A stretch of DNA of 64,000 bases, from contig NZ_FXYE01000002.1 in NCBI RefSeq assembly GCF_900184935.1, positions 1,665,501-1,729,500 on the forward strand, in the 5' to 3' direction. The first letter of the stretch is position 1; each line of letters begins with the position of its first letter. This stretch comes from Actibacterium lipolyticum. GTDB taxonomy: Bacteria > Pseudomonadota > Alphaproteobacteria > Rhodobacterales > Rhodobacteraceae. The notes beneath the pieces are model-generated. The model did not search any database, had not been told where the DNA came from, and saw only the letters and a program-made list of their open reading frames with translations. Both the position numbers and the translations under genes were made by a program. Below are positions 25,891 through 33,983 of the stretch, piece after piece.

Positions 25891-26907
25891 ATGCAAAAAG
25901 CTTTTGTCACCGGTTCTGCCGGATTTATCGGATTTCATCTTTGCCAGCGCCTTTTGGCAGATGGCTATAAGGTTGTCGGTTTGGACGCGATGACCGATTA
26001 TTACGACGTTTCACTAAAAGAACAGCGCCACGCGATCCTAAACAAATCACCCAATTTCCGGGCTGTCATCGCGCGGGTCGAAGACCCCGGCGTGCTAAGC
26101 GACATTCTGAAGGAAGAGAAACCAGATCTGATCGTGCATTTGGCGGCACAGGCGGGTGTGCGCTATTCCATAGACGAGCCTCGTTCGTACTTGGAATCCA
26201 ACCTTATTGGCGTGTTTGAGCTGTTAGAGGCCGTGCGGCACCAATGCCCGACGGCGCATTTGATGATGGCCTCTACGTCGTCCGCGTATGGCGCGAATAC
26301 CGAAATGCCCTATGCCGAAACGCACAAGGCCGACACGCAGATGTCGTTCTATGCCGCGACGAAGAAGGCGAACGAGGCGATGGCGCATTCCTATGCGCAT
26401 CTATATGGCATTCCGATTACGATGTTCCGTTTCTTCACCGTCTATGGGCCGTGGGGGCGCCCGGACATGGCCTTGTTCAAGTTTACCCGCGCCATTTTGA
26501 ATGGTGACCCGATCGACATCTATAACCACGGTGATATGAGCCGCGATTTCACCTATGTCACCGATCTGGTCGAAGGTATCCGGCTGCTGGCTGACGTTCC
26601 ACCGGTGCGCCCGCAGTCGGCTGACGACATTGTTGATGGCGACAGTCTTTCGCCAGTTGCGCCCTTTCGCGTGGTCAATATTGGGAACTCCGAAGCGGTG
26701 CGGCTTATGGATTTCGTGGACGCAATCGAAGGTGCGATCGGCCGCGAAGCCAAAAAGAATTTTATGGAAATGCAACCTGGGGATGTACCCGCAACCTGGG
26801 CGGATACCAGCCTATTAAAGCGCCTGACGGGCTATGAGCCAAAGACGATGGTGCCAGAGGGGGTTAAATCCTTCGTGGATTGGTATCGCGAGTTCTATGA
26901 CGTTTAG
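25891..26907 (+). CDS. UDP-glucuronate 4-epimerase-like SDR
   Basis: A 338-residue extended SDR. The NAD motif GSAGFIG is at residues 8-14. DAMTDYYDVSLKEQR, found after the second strand, is characteristic of UDP-glucuronate 4-epimerases, as are the FYAATKKANE catalytic segment (Tyr/Lys) and FRFFTVYGPWGRPDMAL. It would convert UDP-glucuronate to UDP-galacturonate. Ugd at 30966-32270 can supply the UDP-glucuronate, and a galacturonate residue would fit the pectate-lyase-like enzyme of the locus. An AAGGAG sequence at 25851-25856 lies 34 bases before the ATG, too far to act directly on it. Confidence 0.88.
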   Translation: MQKAFVTGSAGFIGFHLCQRLLADGYKVVGLDAMTDYYDVSLKEQRHAILNKSPNFRAVIARVEDPGVLSDILKEEKPDLIVHLAAQAGVRYSIDEPRSYLESNLIGVFELLEAVRHQCPTAHLMMASTSSAYGANTEMPYAETHKADTQMSFYAATKKANEAMAHSYAHLYGIPITMFRFFTVYGPWGRPDMALFKFTRAILNGDPIDIYNHGDMSRDFTYVTDLVEGIRLLADVPPVRPQSADDIVDGDSLSPVAPFRVVNIGNSEAVRLMDFVDAIEGAIGREAKKNFMEMQPGDVPATWADTSLLKRLTGYEPKTMVPEGVKSFVDWYREFYDV

Positions 26908-27545
26908 AAGAAATACCCGCGCAATTTATTGGTGTACAATCAAGAAATTAAGGGCGTGATTGTTTCCAAAGTGGTTTGGGCTTTGCGTTGAATTGGCACC
27001 AGCCGTCTTCGAATCCGCAGCGGATTTTCAGCACCGATTCGCACCTGGCAACCCGAATCAACGGACGTAAGGTAAACTTGGCCGTTCAATACGCACAACC
27101 TTAGAGGGAGCGTGATTTGCGGGCCACCATGATACGGGGTAATGCCTAAAAAATAGGCGCCTAGATTGGACACATTCTTGCCACAAGTATTAACAATGCA
27201 ATTTTATAATAAATGGTTAAATTTAAAGGATTTAACATCAAAAGCCTCGAAAAGTCAGCGATTCCATACTCGTCGATCAAGGGGAAACTTGGCAAAAATA
27301 AGCAATATTTGGCTTCCATTCTGAGGCTAAAACGCAAATTCTTGCCTACGAGGGAAGTAAAGCTACGCGTATAACTGCGTTGTGGTGCGGTCTGCAGAAA
27401 TGAGAATTTCTGACAATTTGATAAAATAGAAATCCCGGAATTTAATCGGGGTCTATGCAAAAAAATTCGAAAGCGGGGGATTCCGCATTCAGGTGTGCCC
27501 CGGCACGTCAATAGCTAAGTTCGTTCAATTGTTCAGGTTGGTATA
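26908..27545. other. 638-base AT-rich intergenic region with dyads
   Basis: This is the longest non-coding stretch of the polysaccharide locus. Two minus-strand open frames (27161-27511 and 26940-27173) lack ribosome-binding sites and family motifs and are not called. A 15-base dyad AATCCGC-A-GCGGATT lies at 27012-27026 and an 18-base hairpin (7-base arms CAGAAAT/ATTTCTG, loop GAGA) at 27395-27412. The stretch probably holds the promoter and leader of the 4,6-dehydratase gene that starts at 27546. Confidence 0.5.
27395..27412. promoter_or_regulatory. Inverted repeat upstream of the 4,6-dehydratase gene
   Basis: CAGAAAT-GAGA-ATTTCTG is a perfect seven-base inverted repeat with a four-base centre, 134 bases before the dehydratase start. 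It could be a DNA operator or an RNA hairpin in a long leader. No matching copy was noticed elsewhere in the window. Confidence 0.3.
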
Positions 27546-29591
27546 ATGTCCAAAGTTAAAGTTTATTCACCAGAAGATTCAGGGATGGGCCACTTGGCCA
27601 CCATCATCGTGGATCGACTGAAAAAATCATACTTTTCGATTATTAGAGGCACCAACGCAAACAAACGGCTTTTCGCAGCTGATATTATGATCTGCGGCGT
27701 ATCTATAGCCCTTGCGTTGGTTCTTCGCCTCGGCCTTTTTAATGAGGCCCCCCGCTATGCTCCATTGTTGACGCTTGTACCTCTTTCCATGGTCGCAGGC
27801 GCATTGCTGTTCCCGGTTGTCGGTCTTTACCGTCGCCACGTGGCGTCCACGTCCGTCCGGGACCTTAAAACCATTGCAGAAGCGTCTTTGCTGATGTGCC
27901 TGTCCGTGGCCTTTGTCTGGGCTGCATTGCCAGAGTTGAATCCTATCCCCAGGTCAACTTTTGTCATCCAGATCTTGGTCTCTCTCTCGATGCTTGGTGC
28001 TATCCGGGTTGCCGCCCGTCGCGGCAGCTGGAGCTCGATCCAGCGCACCGAAGAGGGTCAGCGCAAGGCAGAAATCCCCCTGCTTCTGGTGGGCACGGGT
28101 GTATCGTGCGATTTGTACCTGCGCGCGATACTCCGTGACCCTAATAGCACCTTTGTTCCGGTGGGCATCCTTGACGATTCCAGCGGTACACAGGGTCTGT
28201 TCTTCCATGACGTGCCGATCCTTGGCTCTATCCGTGACATCGACAACGTCATCGCCACGATGACAGCCGAACGTATGGAGCCCCGCAAGCTGGTCCTGAC
28301 TGAGCCGATCACCCATTTCGATGCCGACGCCATGCAGAAGCTGTTGAAATGGGCGGATCGCAGCGGCGTGAAGGTATCGAAGCTGCCGGGTCTGGGCGAA
28401 TTGCGCGAAATGAAAGACCCGCGCAGCTTGGACACACAGGAAGTGGACGTTGCCGACATTCTGGATCGTCCGCAAAAGGTTATCAGCCGCGAAATGCTAA
28501 GCCGGATGGTCAAGGGACGCCGTGTTCTGGTCACTGGTGCCGGTGGTTCAATCGGCAGCGAACTGACCCGTCAGGTTGCCTCGCTTGAGCCGGAAGAGAT
28601 CGTGCTGATCGATAACTGCGAATACAACCTGTACGCCATCGACATGGACCTGCATCAGATGTTCCCGGACGTGAAAGTCCGCGCTCATATGAGCGACATT
28701 CGCGACCGTCGTCGGGTGATGGGTATCTTCGATCAGCATCGTCCTGAGCTGGTGTTTAACGCCGCCGCGCTTAAGCACGTGCCGATGGTCGAATTGAACC
28801 CGTGCGAAGGCGTTCTGACCAACGTTATTGGCGCACGTAACGTGGCCGATGCCTCCAGCCGCTATAACGCGCTGGCGATGGTTCAGGTTTCGACAGACAA
28901 GGCGGTGAATACCACCAACGTAATGGGCGCAACCAAGCGTGTTGCCGAATTCTATTGTCAGGCACAGGATCGTGCGGCGGTTCACGCCGGCAGCAAGACC
29001 CGCTTCATGACTGTGCGGTTCGGTAACGTGCTTGGTTCGTCCGGCTCTTTGATCCCGCTGTTCCAGCGCCAGATCTCTCAGGGTGGCCCGCTGACCGTCA
29101 CCGACGCCAAGATGGAGCGGTTCTTCATGACCATCCGCGAGGCGGTGGAACTGACCCTGCTGGCCTCTGCGCATGGTCTGGAAGATCGCGTTGGCACCGG
29201 CGAAATCTTCGTTCTTGATATGGGTGATCCGGTAAAGATCATCGATGTCGCCGAACGTATGATCCGCTTGGCTGGCCTGCGCCCCGGTGTGGACATCGAC
29301 ATCAAAATTGTCGGCATCCGCCCCGGTGAAAAACTGTTCGAAGAGCTGTTCGACGAAAATGAAGAGATGCACGAAAGCCCGATCAAAGGCGTTCGTGCGG
29401 CTCGGCCTAATGGTGTGCGTCTGGCCACGCTTCGCCAAACGATGGCCGAGCTGGAGGTTGCGGCCCGTGACGGGAACCCAGACGATGTGATCGCCGCATT
29501 GGCGTCACTTGTTCCGGGCTACAAAGACTCGGCGCTGAAACGTCTTCCTGTGAAGACAAGCGAGAACGAAGATACCGTCGACGTCGCTTAA
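27546..29591 (+). CDS. WbpM/PglF/CapD-like membrane UDP-sugar 4,6-dehydratase
   Basis: A 681-residue protein with four N-terminal transmembrane helices (about residues 40-165), a CoA-binding-like domain (about 180-300) and a C-terminal SDR domain. The SDR part has TGAGGSIGSE (330-339), VSTDKAVNTTNVMGATKR, in which Met460 replaces the usual catalytic Tyr before Lys464, and an intact TDK triad. This Met-for-Tyr change is the hallmark of WbpM/PglF C6-dehydratases. It should make UDP-4-keto-6-deoxy-GlcNAc. With the aminotransferase, formyltransferase and phosphosugar transferase it could supply a bacillosamine-like initiating sugar. A strong terminator follows at 29621. Confidence 0.92.
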   Translation: MSKVKVYSPEDSGMGHLATIIVDRLKKSYFSIIRGTNANKRLFAADIMICGVSIALALVLRLGLFNEAPRYAPLLTLVPLSMVAGALLFPVVGLYRRHVASTSVRDLKTIAEASLLMCLSVAFVWAALPELNPIPRSTFVIQILVSLSMLGAIRVAARRGSWSSIQRTEEGQRKAEIPLLLVGTGVSCDLYLRAILRDPNSTFVPVGILDDSSGTQGLFFHDVPILGSIRDIDNVIATMTAERMEPRKLVLTEPITHFDADAMQKLLKWADRSGVKVSKLPGLGELREMKDPRSLDTQEVDVADILDRPQKVISREMLSRMVKGRRVLVTGAGGSIGSELTRQVASLEPEEIVLIDNCEYNLYAIDMDLHQMFPDVKVRAHMSDIRDRRRVMGIFDQHRPELVFNAAALKHVPMVELNPCEGVLTNVIGARNVADASSRYNALAMVQVSTDKAVNTTNVMGATKRVAEFYCQAQDRAAVHAGSKTRFMTVRFGNVLGSSGSLIPLFQRQISQGGPLTVTDAKMERFFMTIREAVELTLLASAHGLEDRVGTGEIFVLDMGDPVKIIDVAERMIRLAGLRPGVDIDIKIVGIRPGEKLFEELFDENEEMHESPIKGVRAARPNGVRLATLRQTMAELEVAARDGNPDDVIAALASLVPGYKDSALKRLPVKTSENEDTVDVA

Positions 29592-29620
29592 CGGCTTCAT
29601 CGTATGGCATAACCAACTAA

Positions 29621-29650
29621 GGCGCCGCGTTTCGCAACGCGGCGCCGATT
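29621..29650 (+). terminator. Intrinsic terminator after the 4,6-dehydratase gene
   Basis: A perfect 11-base-pair stem GGCGCCGCGTT / AACGCGGCGCC (29621-29631 and 29636-29646) with loop TCGC, followed by GATTTATT. It lies 30 bases after the stop codon. The following T-tract is interrupted, so the terminator may leak into the glycosyltransferase gene at 29742. Confidence 0.8.
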
Positions 29651-29741
29651 TATTGCCAGCGGCGGCTCTTCGGGCTTGGACAATTCACCTAAGACGCACA
29701 GTATCGGGCCATAGATTACCCGAAGGTCGAGTAGATTTTGC

Positions 29742-30944
29742 ATGTCACAATTACCCAAGAAAATCATCGTTATTGCCGGGTACGGCTGGTCGTTGGTTAA
29801 CTTCCGAATAGAGCTGTTAAAGCGCATGGTCGCTAACGGGCACGATGTGTTGGCCCTTGCGCCGGATATTGACGAACCGACGGCTGCGATCCTTGAAAAA
29901 TGGGGTATCCGGCACGGTCATGTCCGTATGAACCGCACCGGCACAAACCCTGTTCAGGACTTCCAGACCTTTGTTGACCTGTATCGCATTTTCAAAAAGG
30001 AAAAACCGGACCACATCGTGCCCTATACGATGAAGCCGATCGTTTATGGCGGCATGGCGGCGCGGCTGGCCGGGGTGCCAAACCAATATGCGCTGTTCAC
30101 CGGGCTGGGCTATGCGTTCATGGAAGAAAACCCAACCGGCAAGCGCGCGCTGGTGCGTGCAACCACGGTTCGGCTTCACCGTCTTGCCCTGAAATCATTG
30201 AAGGGCGCGTTCTACTACAACCCAAGCGAAGAGCAGGATATTCGCAAGTTTCGTTTGGTTCCGGACTCGGTGCCATTGCATGCGGTTCCTGGGTCGGGCG
30301 TTGATACGTCTTTGTTTAACGCGCCGCCGCCGCCGACTGACCCGGTCCGTTTCATCATGATTTGCCGTTTGTTGAAAAGCAAAGGTATCCCCGTGCTGGT
30401 CGAAGCGTCACGGCGGCTAAAGGCTCAGGGACTGAAGGCAGAGGTTTGCATCCTTGGCCCGATGGACACCAACCCCGATGCCGTCACGCGTGTAGAGCTT
30501 GATCAATGGGTCAGCGAAGGGGTGATAAACTATCTTGGTGAAACCCGTGATGTGAGACCATTCCTGCAGGATTCGGGTGTTTTTGTCTTGCCGACCGTCC
30601 TGCGTGAAGGGGTTCCGCGCACCATTTTGGAAGCTATGGCCTGTGGCCGTGCGGTGATAACCACCGACGCGCCGGGGTGTGGAACCACCATCCGCGACGG
30701 TGAAACGGGTTTTGTTGTCCCGTCGCATGACGCTGAACGCTTGGCCGAGGCGATGGCAAAGTTCATTCGTGACCCATCGCTGATCACACAGATGGGTGCG
30801 GCAGGCCGGAAACTGGCCTGCGATGTTTACGATGTACACAAAATCAATCGCCTGCTTCTTACCACGATGGGCCTAGAGGGCGAAGTCGCGCCGCAACTGT
30901 TGACTGAGGAGCTCGGTCAAAAGGAAACTGCGGCGGCCCAATAA
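29742..30944 (+). CDS. Family 4 glycosyltransferase (PglA/WbpX-type)
   Basis: A 400-residue GT-B enzyme. The N-terminal part reads IIVIAGYGWSLVNFRIELLKRM, with Asn and Arg in the NFR motif seen in GT4 transferases that act on undecaprenyl-diphosphate sugars such as PglA. The donor domain has FIMICRLLKSKGI and REGVPRTILEAMACGRAVITTDAPGC with the E-x7-E motif. It probably adds the second sugar onto the lipid-linked initiating sugar. It follows the dehydratase terminator by about 90 bases, so it may have its own promoter, and it converges with ugd. Confidence 0.88.
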   Translation: MSQLPKKIIVIAGYGWSLVNFRIELLKRMVANGHDVLALAPDIDEPTAAILEKWGIRHGHVRMNRTGTNPVQDFQTFVDLYRIFKKEKPDHIVPYTMKPIVYGGMAARLAGVPNQYALFTGLGYAFMEENPTGKRALVRATTVRLHRLALKSLKGAFYYNPSEEQDIRKFRLVPDSVPLHAVPGSGVDTSLFNAPPPPTDPVRFIMICRLLKSKGIPVLVEASRRLKAQGLKAEVCILGPMDTNPDAVTRVELDQWVSEGVINYLGETRDVRPFLQDSGVFVLPTVLREGVPRTILEAMACGRAVITTDAPGCGTTIRDGETGFVVPSHDAERLAEAMAKFIRDPSLITQMGAAGRKLACDVYDVHKINRLLLTTMGLEGEVAPQLLTEELGQKETAAAQ

Positions 30945-30954
30945 GCCGCCGCAG
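30921..30954 (-). terminator. Intrinsic terminator of ugd, overlapping the end of the convergent gene
   Basis: A perfect 10-base-pair stem, CTGCGGCGGC (30928-30937) and GCCGCCGCAG (30945-30954), with a seven-base loop that contains the TAA stop of the glycosyltransferase gene. Read on the minus strand the stem is followed by TTTCCTTTT, so it serves best as the terminator of ugd. On the plus strand no T-tract follows. Confidence 0.75.
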
Positions 30955-30965
30955 GAAATTCAGCT

Positions 30966-32270
30966 TCAGCGACCGACTGAAACGTATTTTTCGAAACCGG
31001 CGCGTGTCGCGTCGCTTTCGTCATAGATGTTGCGCAGGTCTGCCATACGCGGCGTCGCCATTCCTTTTGCAAGGCGGCCAAGGTCCAGCGCGCGGAATTC
31101 GTTCCATTCCGTCAGCAGAACCAGAAGATCGGCGTCTTTGGCGGCTTCGTAGGTGTCTTCGACCCATGTTGCGCCGGGCAGCAGGCTTTCACCTTCGCGA
31201 CGGCCTTGAGGGTCAACGACGCGCACTTTCGCGCCGCCACCGATCAACGCAGGAACAATTGTCAAAGACGGTGCTTCGCGCATGTCATCGGTATTGGGTT
31301 TGAAAGTTACGCCCAAAACCGCAACGGTCTTGCCGTTAAAGCTGCCGTCCAGCAAATCCTGAAGCTTTTCGACCATACGGCGTTTGATTTCGTCGTTCAC
31401 CTTGATCACGGTTTCGGTGATCTGAAGTGGCGCGGAATGGTCCTGCCCGATCCGCGCTAGCGCAGAGGTATCTTTCGGGAAACAAGAGCCACCATAACCA
31501 GGTCCGGCATGCAAGAACTTGTTGCCGATGCGCCCATCCAGCCCCATGCCTTTGGACACGGATTTGATATTCGCACCGGTGCGTTCGCACAGCATGGCGA
31601 TCTCGTTGATGAACGTGATCTTCGTCGCCAAAAACGCGTTGGCGGCGTATTTGATCATCTCGGCGCTTTCCAGATCGGTGTAAACGATCGGAAAGTCGCG
31701 CAGGAACAATGGGCGATAAATGTCGCCCATAACCTGTTGCGCGCGTTCGGATTCAACGCCAACCACAACGCGATCAGGGCGCATGAAATCGTCAATCGCA
31801 GCACCTTCACGCAGGAATTCAGGGTTCGACGCGACGTCGAACTCTGCATTTGGGTTTGCTTTTCGCACGGTTTCTTCGACCTGACGGTTGGTGCCAACCG
31901 GAACGGTCGATTTCGTAACGATTACCGCATAGCCGGTAAGGGCGTTTGCGATTTCTTCGGCTGCGGCCATCACATATGTCAGGTCAGCATGGCCGTCGCC
32001 ACGGCGTGTCGGAGTGCCCACAGCGATAAACACTGCATCAACGCCATCCACGGCTTTCTTAAGGTCGCCGGTAAAAGACAGACGCCCAGCGGCGACGTTC
32101 TTTTCCATCAACTCATCAAGGCCAGGTTCGTAAATAGGAACCTCACCCCGTTCTAGCATCTCGATTTTACGTGGATCTTTGTCCACGCAAATTACTTCAT
32201 GTCCGAAATCGGAAAAACAAACTCCAGAAACGAGCCCAACATAGCCCGTACCAATCATCGCAATCTTCAT
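30966..32270 (-). CDS. ugd: UDP-glucose 6-dehydrogenase
   Basis: A 434-residue NAD-dependent enzyme that oxidises UDP-glucose to UDP-glucuronate. The Rossmann motif GTGYVGLVSG is at residues 7-16. The catalytic cysteine lies in GPGYGGSCFPKD (near residue 262), and VTKSTVPVGT and NPEFLREG are the usual substrate-site segments. The length fits the UDP-glucose/GDP-mannose dehydrogenase family. It supplies the uronic acid precursor for the polysaccharide locus and for the UDP-glucuronate-4-epimerase-like enzyme. It is the last polysaccharide gene before the flagellar cluster. Confidence 0.95.
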   Translation of the reverse strand: MKIAMIGTGYVGLVSGVCFSDFGHEVICVDKDPRKIEMLERGEVPIYEPGLDELMEKNVAAGRLSFTGDLKKAVDGVDAVFIAVGTPTRRGDGHADLTYVMAAAEEIANALTGYAVIVTKSTVPVGTNRQVEETVRKANPNAEFDVASNPEFLREGAAIDDFMRPDRVVVGVESERAQQVMGDIYRPLFLRDFPIVYTDLESAEMIKYAANAFLATKITFINEIAMLCERTGANIKSVSKGMGLDGRIGNKFLHAGPGYGGSCFPKDTSALARIGQDHSAPLQITETVIKVNDEIKRRMVEKLQDLLDGSFNGKTVAVLGVTFKPNTDDMREAPSLTIVPALIGGGAKVRVVDPQGRREGESLLPGATWVEDTYEAAKDADLLVLLTEWNEFRALDLGRLAKGMATPRMADLRNIYDESDATRAGFEKYVSVGR

Positions 32271-32396
32271 GTGTACGTTCCCGGAAAACTGAAACTACAC
32301 AAGGGGATGGTGGATCGGCCCGGACAAGTCAAGAGAGGCGGGCGGTAACCTTCCTAGTTAAGTCAGATTCTCCACAATTTGGCGGATTCGTCGCAA

Positions 32397-33125
32397 TCAA
32401 AAATATCCGCGTACCAATGCCTCTGAGATAAGCGTCCATCCGTTGGCGACGACAAAGAATGCTAGCTTGAACGGCATCGAAACCACGGCTGGCGGAACCA
32501 TCATCATGCCCATCGACATCAGGATCGCCGCAACAACCAGATCGATGATCAAAAACGGCAGGTAGATCAGGAAGCCAATTTCAAACGCGCGTGTAATCTC
32601 ACTCAACAAGAACGACGGAACCAGAAGGGAAAGCGGTGCATTGGATAAGGTCGTGCCGTCCGCTTGGGGCCGGAGGCTGTGAAGCGAGGCGAAGGTTTCT
32701 TCATCGACGCGTGCGGCCATGAAGCTGCGGAAAGGGGCGATCCCGCGGACGAATGCTTCGTCTAGGGGGATCTCATTTTCGACCAGCGGTTCTAGTCCTT
32801 GGTCCCAGGCTTGCGAAAACGTTGGTTCCATCACGAAATAGGTCAGAAACAATGCCAGCGTGACGATAAGCATGTTCGGCGGCGATTGCTGTAGCCCGAT
32901 TGCCTGACGCAAGATCGACAAAACCGTTACGATGAACGGAAAACACGTCAGCATAATCGCAAGCCCGGGGACGATGCTGAGCACGGTAATAAGTGCGATA
33001 AGCTGCACACTTCGCCCTGTTAAGCTCCCGCCTTCGCCCATGGATATGGTGACCTCTTGGGCCACTGCGGGAAACGCGAGTGTGCAGAATAGGGCCGCGA
33101 ATATGGTAAGTGATTTAAGGCGCAT
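32397..33125 (-). CDS. fliP: Flagellar export gate protein FliP
   Basis: A 242-residue inner-membrane protein of the flagellar type III export gate. A cleavable signal peptide (residues 1-22, ending AFPAVAQ) is typical of FliP. Four transmembrane helices follow, with LLVPSFLLSEITRAFEIGF and MGMMMVPPAVVSMPFKL as signature segments of the FliP family. It overlaps fliN by one base (TAATG) and ends the fliF-fliH-fliN-fliP operon. Confidence 0.95.
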   Translation of the reverse strand: MRLKSLTIFAALFCTLAFPAVAQEVTISMGEGGSLTGRSVQLIALITVLSIVPGLAIMLTCFPFIVTVLSILRQAIGLQQSPPNMLIVTLALFLTYFVMEPTFSQAWDQGLEPLVENEIPLDEAFVRGIAPFRSFMAARVDEETFASLHSLRPQADGTTLSNAPLSLLVPSFLLSEITRAFEIGFLIYLPFLIIDLVVAAILMSMGMMMVPPAVVSMPFKLAFFVVANGWTLISEALVRGYF

Positions 33126-33403
33126 TAGAGACTGTTTTTAAGGTCTGCGACCTCGGTCAAGCGCACGGCAAGCTGACCAGCCTGATCGCCGGTTAATTCT
33201 TCAAGCTCGCCCCGGGCGATAAGCTTGTCGCCAACAAAAAGTTCCACGGGTTCGTCCAGCCGCTTGTCCAACGCCAGAACGGCCCCCTGTTTGAGGTTAA
33301 GCAAATCGCTGATCATCGGGCGTGCGTGCCCGACGGATACAGTGACCTCCAACGGGACGTTGGTCAGAAGGTTTTGTTGAGCGGTGTTTTCGGGGTTATC
33401 CAT
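33125..33403 (-). CDS. fliN: Flagellar motor switch protein FliN
   Basis: A 92-residue protein made almost entirely of the SpoA (surface presentation of antigens) domain: VPLEVTVSVGHARPMISDLLNL, then GAVLALDKRLDEPVELFVGDKLIARGEL. FliN forms the base of the C-ring and docks FliH. It is at the short end of the family, without a long N-terminal tail. The start overlaps the fliH gene by eight bases. No fliM or fliG was found in the window, so its C-ring partners must lie elsewhere. Confidence 0.92.
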   Translation of the reverse strand: MDNPENTAQQNLLTNVPLEVTVSVGHARPMISDLLNLKQGAVLALDKRLDEPVELFVGDKLIARGELEELTGDQAGQLAVRLTEVADLKNSL

Positions 33404-33983
33404 GCTTCACTTCTTTTTCGTTTTGAGCGCCAAGGAAATCTGAAACGACGGTGCTGATGCTGACGAGGACAGAGTCGATATCGAAGCTTTGTTCTGACTG
33501 ACCAAGCCGCAGATAGGCCTGACCGGGCCCCAAGCTTTGATCTTGGACAAGCGTGATCGAAAACGGCAAGTCGGCTGGTAAGACTGCGTCCACGGACGAA
33601 TAATTTGCCGGGTTCACCACCAGTTCGACAGGGTCGTCCGCTGCTTTGTGGGCAGCTTCGCGTGTGACATCCACCAGCGCCTGAGCGAACCCTCTGTGGG
33701 CCAAATCTGGCAAAACCTGATCGACCATCAACGTTAGCAGCGGTGCCAGACTGTTTAAGACATGTGTGCGCGCCTCGTGATAGGTGAACGACAAGTCCTG
33801 AAGCGCCTTTTCAAGGTCCAGCGCGATGCGCGTCTGGCTTTGGTTTTCGGCCGCAGCGGCATCTTCCCAGCCAGCTTTGTACCCCTCTTCATAGACTTCC
33901 AAGCGACCTTCGGGGTTTAGGTCATCTGACGTGCTGGGCAGTGCGATTGGTGTGAAATCTTCTAGAATTAAAGGCTGTGTCAC
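33396..33983 (-). CDS. fliH: FliH-like flagellar assembly protein
   Basis: A 195-residue soluble protein between fliF and fliN. The N-terminal half contains YEEGYKAGWEDA, the short glycine-spaced repeat seen in FliH proteins, followed by a helical stretch. The C-terminal half resembles the FliH/HrpE stator-like domain (LVVNPANYSSVDAVL). It should bind FliI and FliN and regulate the export ATPase. The start is GTG and overlaps the fliF stop (TAGTG). Assignment relies on context as well as these weak motifs. Confidence 0.75.
   Translation of the reverse strand: MTQPLILEDFTPIALPSTSDDLNPEGRLEVYEEGYKAGWEDAAAAENQSQTRIALDLEKALQDLSFTYHEARTHVLNSLAPLLTLMVDQVLPDLAHRGFAQALVDVTREAAHKAADDPVELVVNPANYSSVDAVLPADLPFSITLVQDQSLGPGQAYLRLGQSEQSFDIDSVLVSISTVVSDFLGAQNEKEVKHG

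Noticed and set aside
27012-27026. Dyad AATCCGC-A-GCGGATT as terminator of the epimerase gene
   Set aside because: It lies about 105 bases after the stop, has a one-base centre and only a short T run, so terminator function is not supported.
27161-27511. 116-residue minus-strand open frame in the 638-base gap
   Set aside because: No ribosome-binding site, no recognisable motif, biased toward aromatic and hydrophobic residues from AT-rich sequence; not called as a gene.
28548-29438. Long minus-strand open frame inside the 4,6-dehydratase gene
   Set aside because: It lies wholly within a well-supported gene on the other strand, is rich in His and Gln as expected of antisense reading, and has no family motif.
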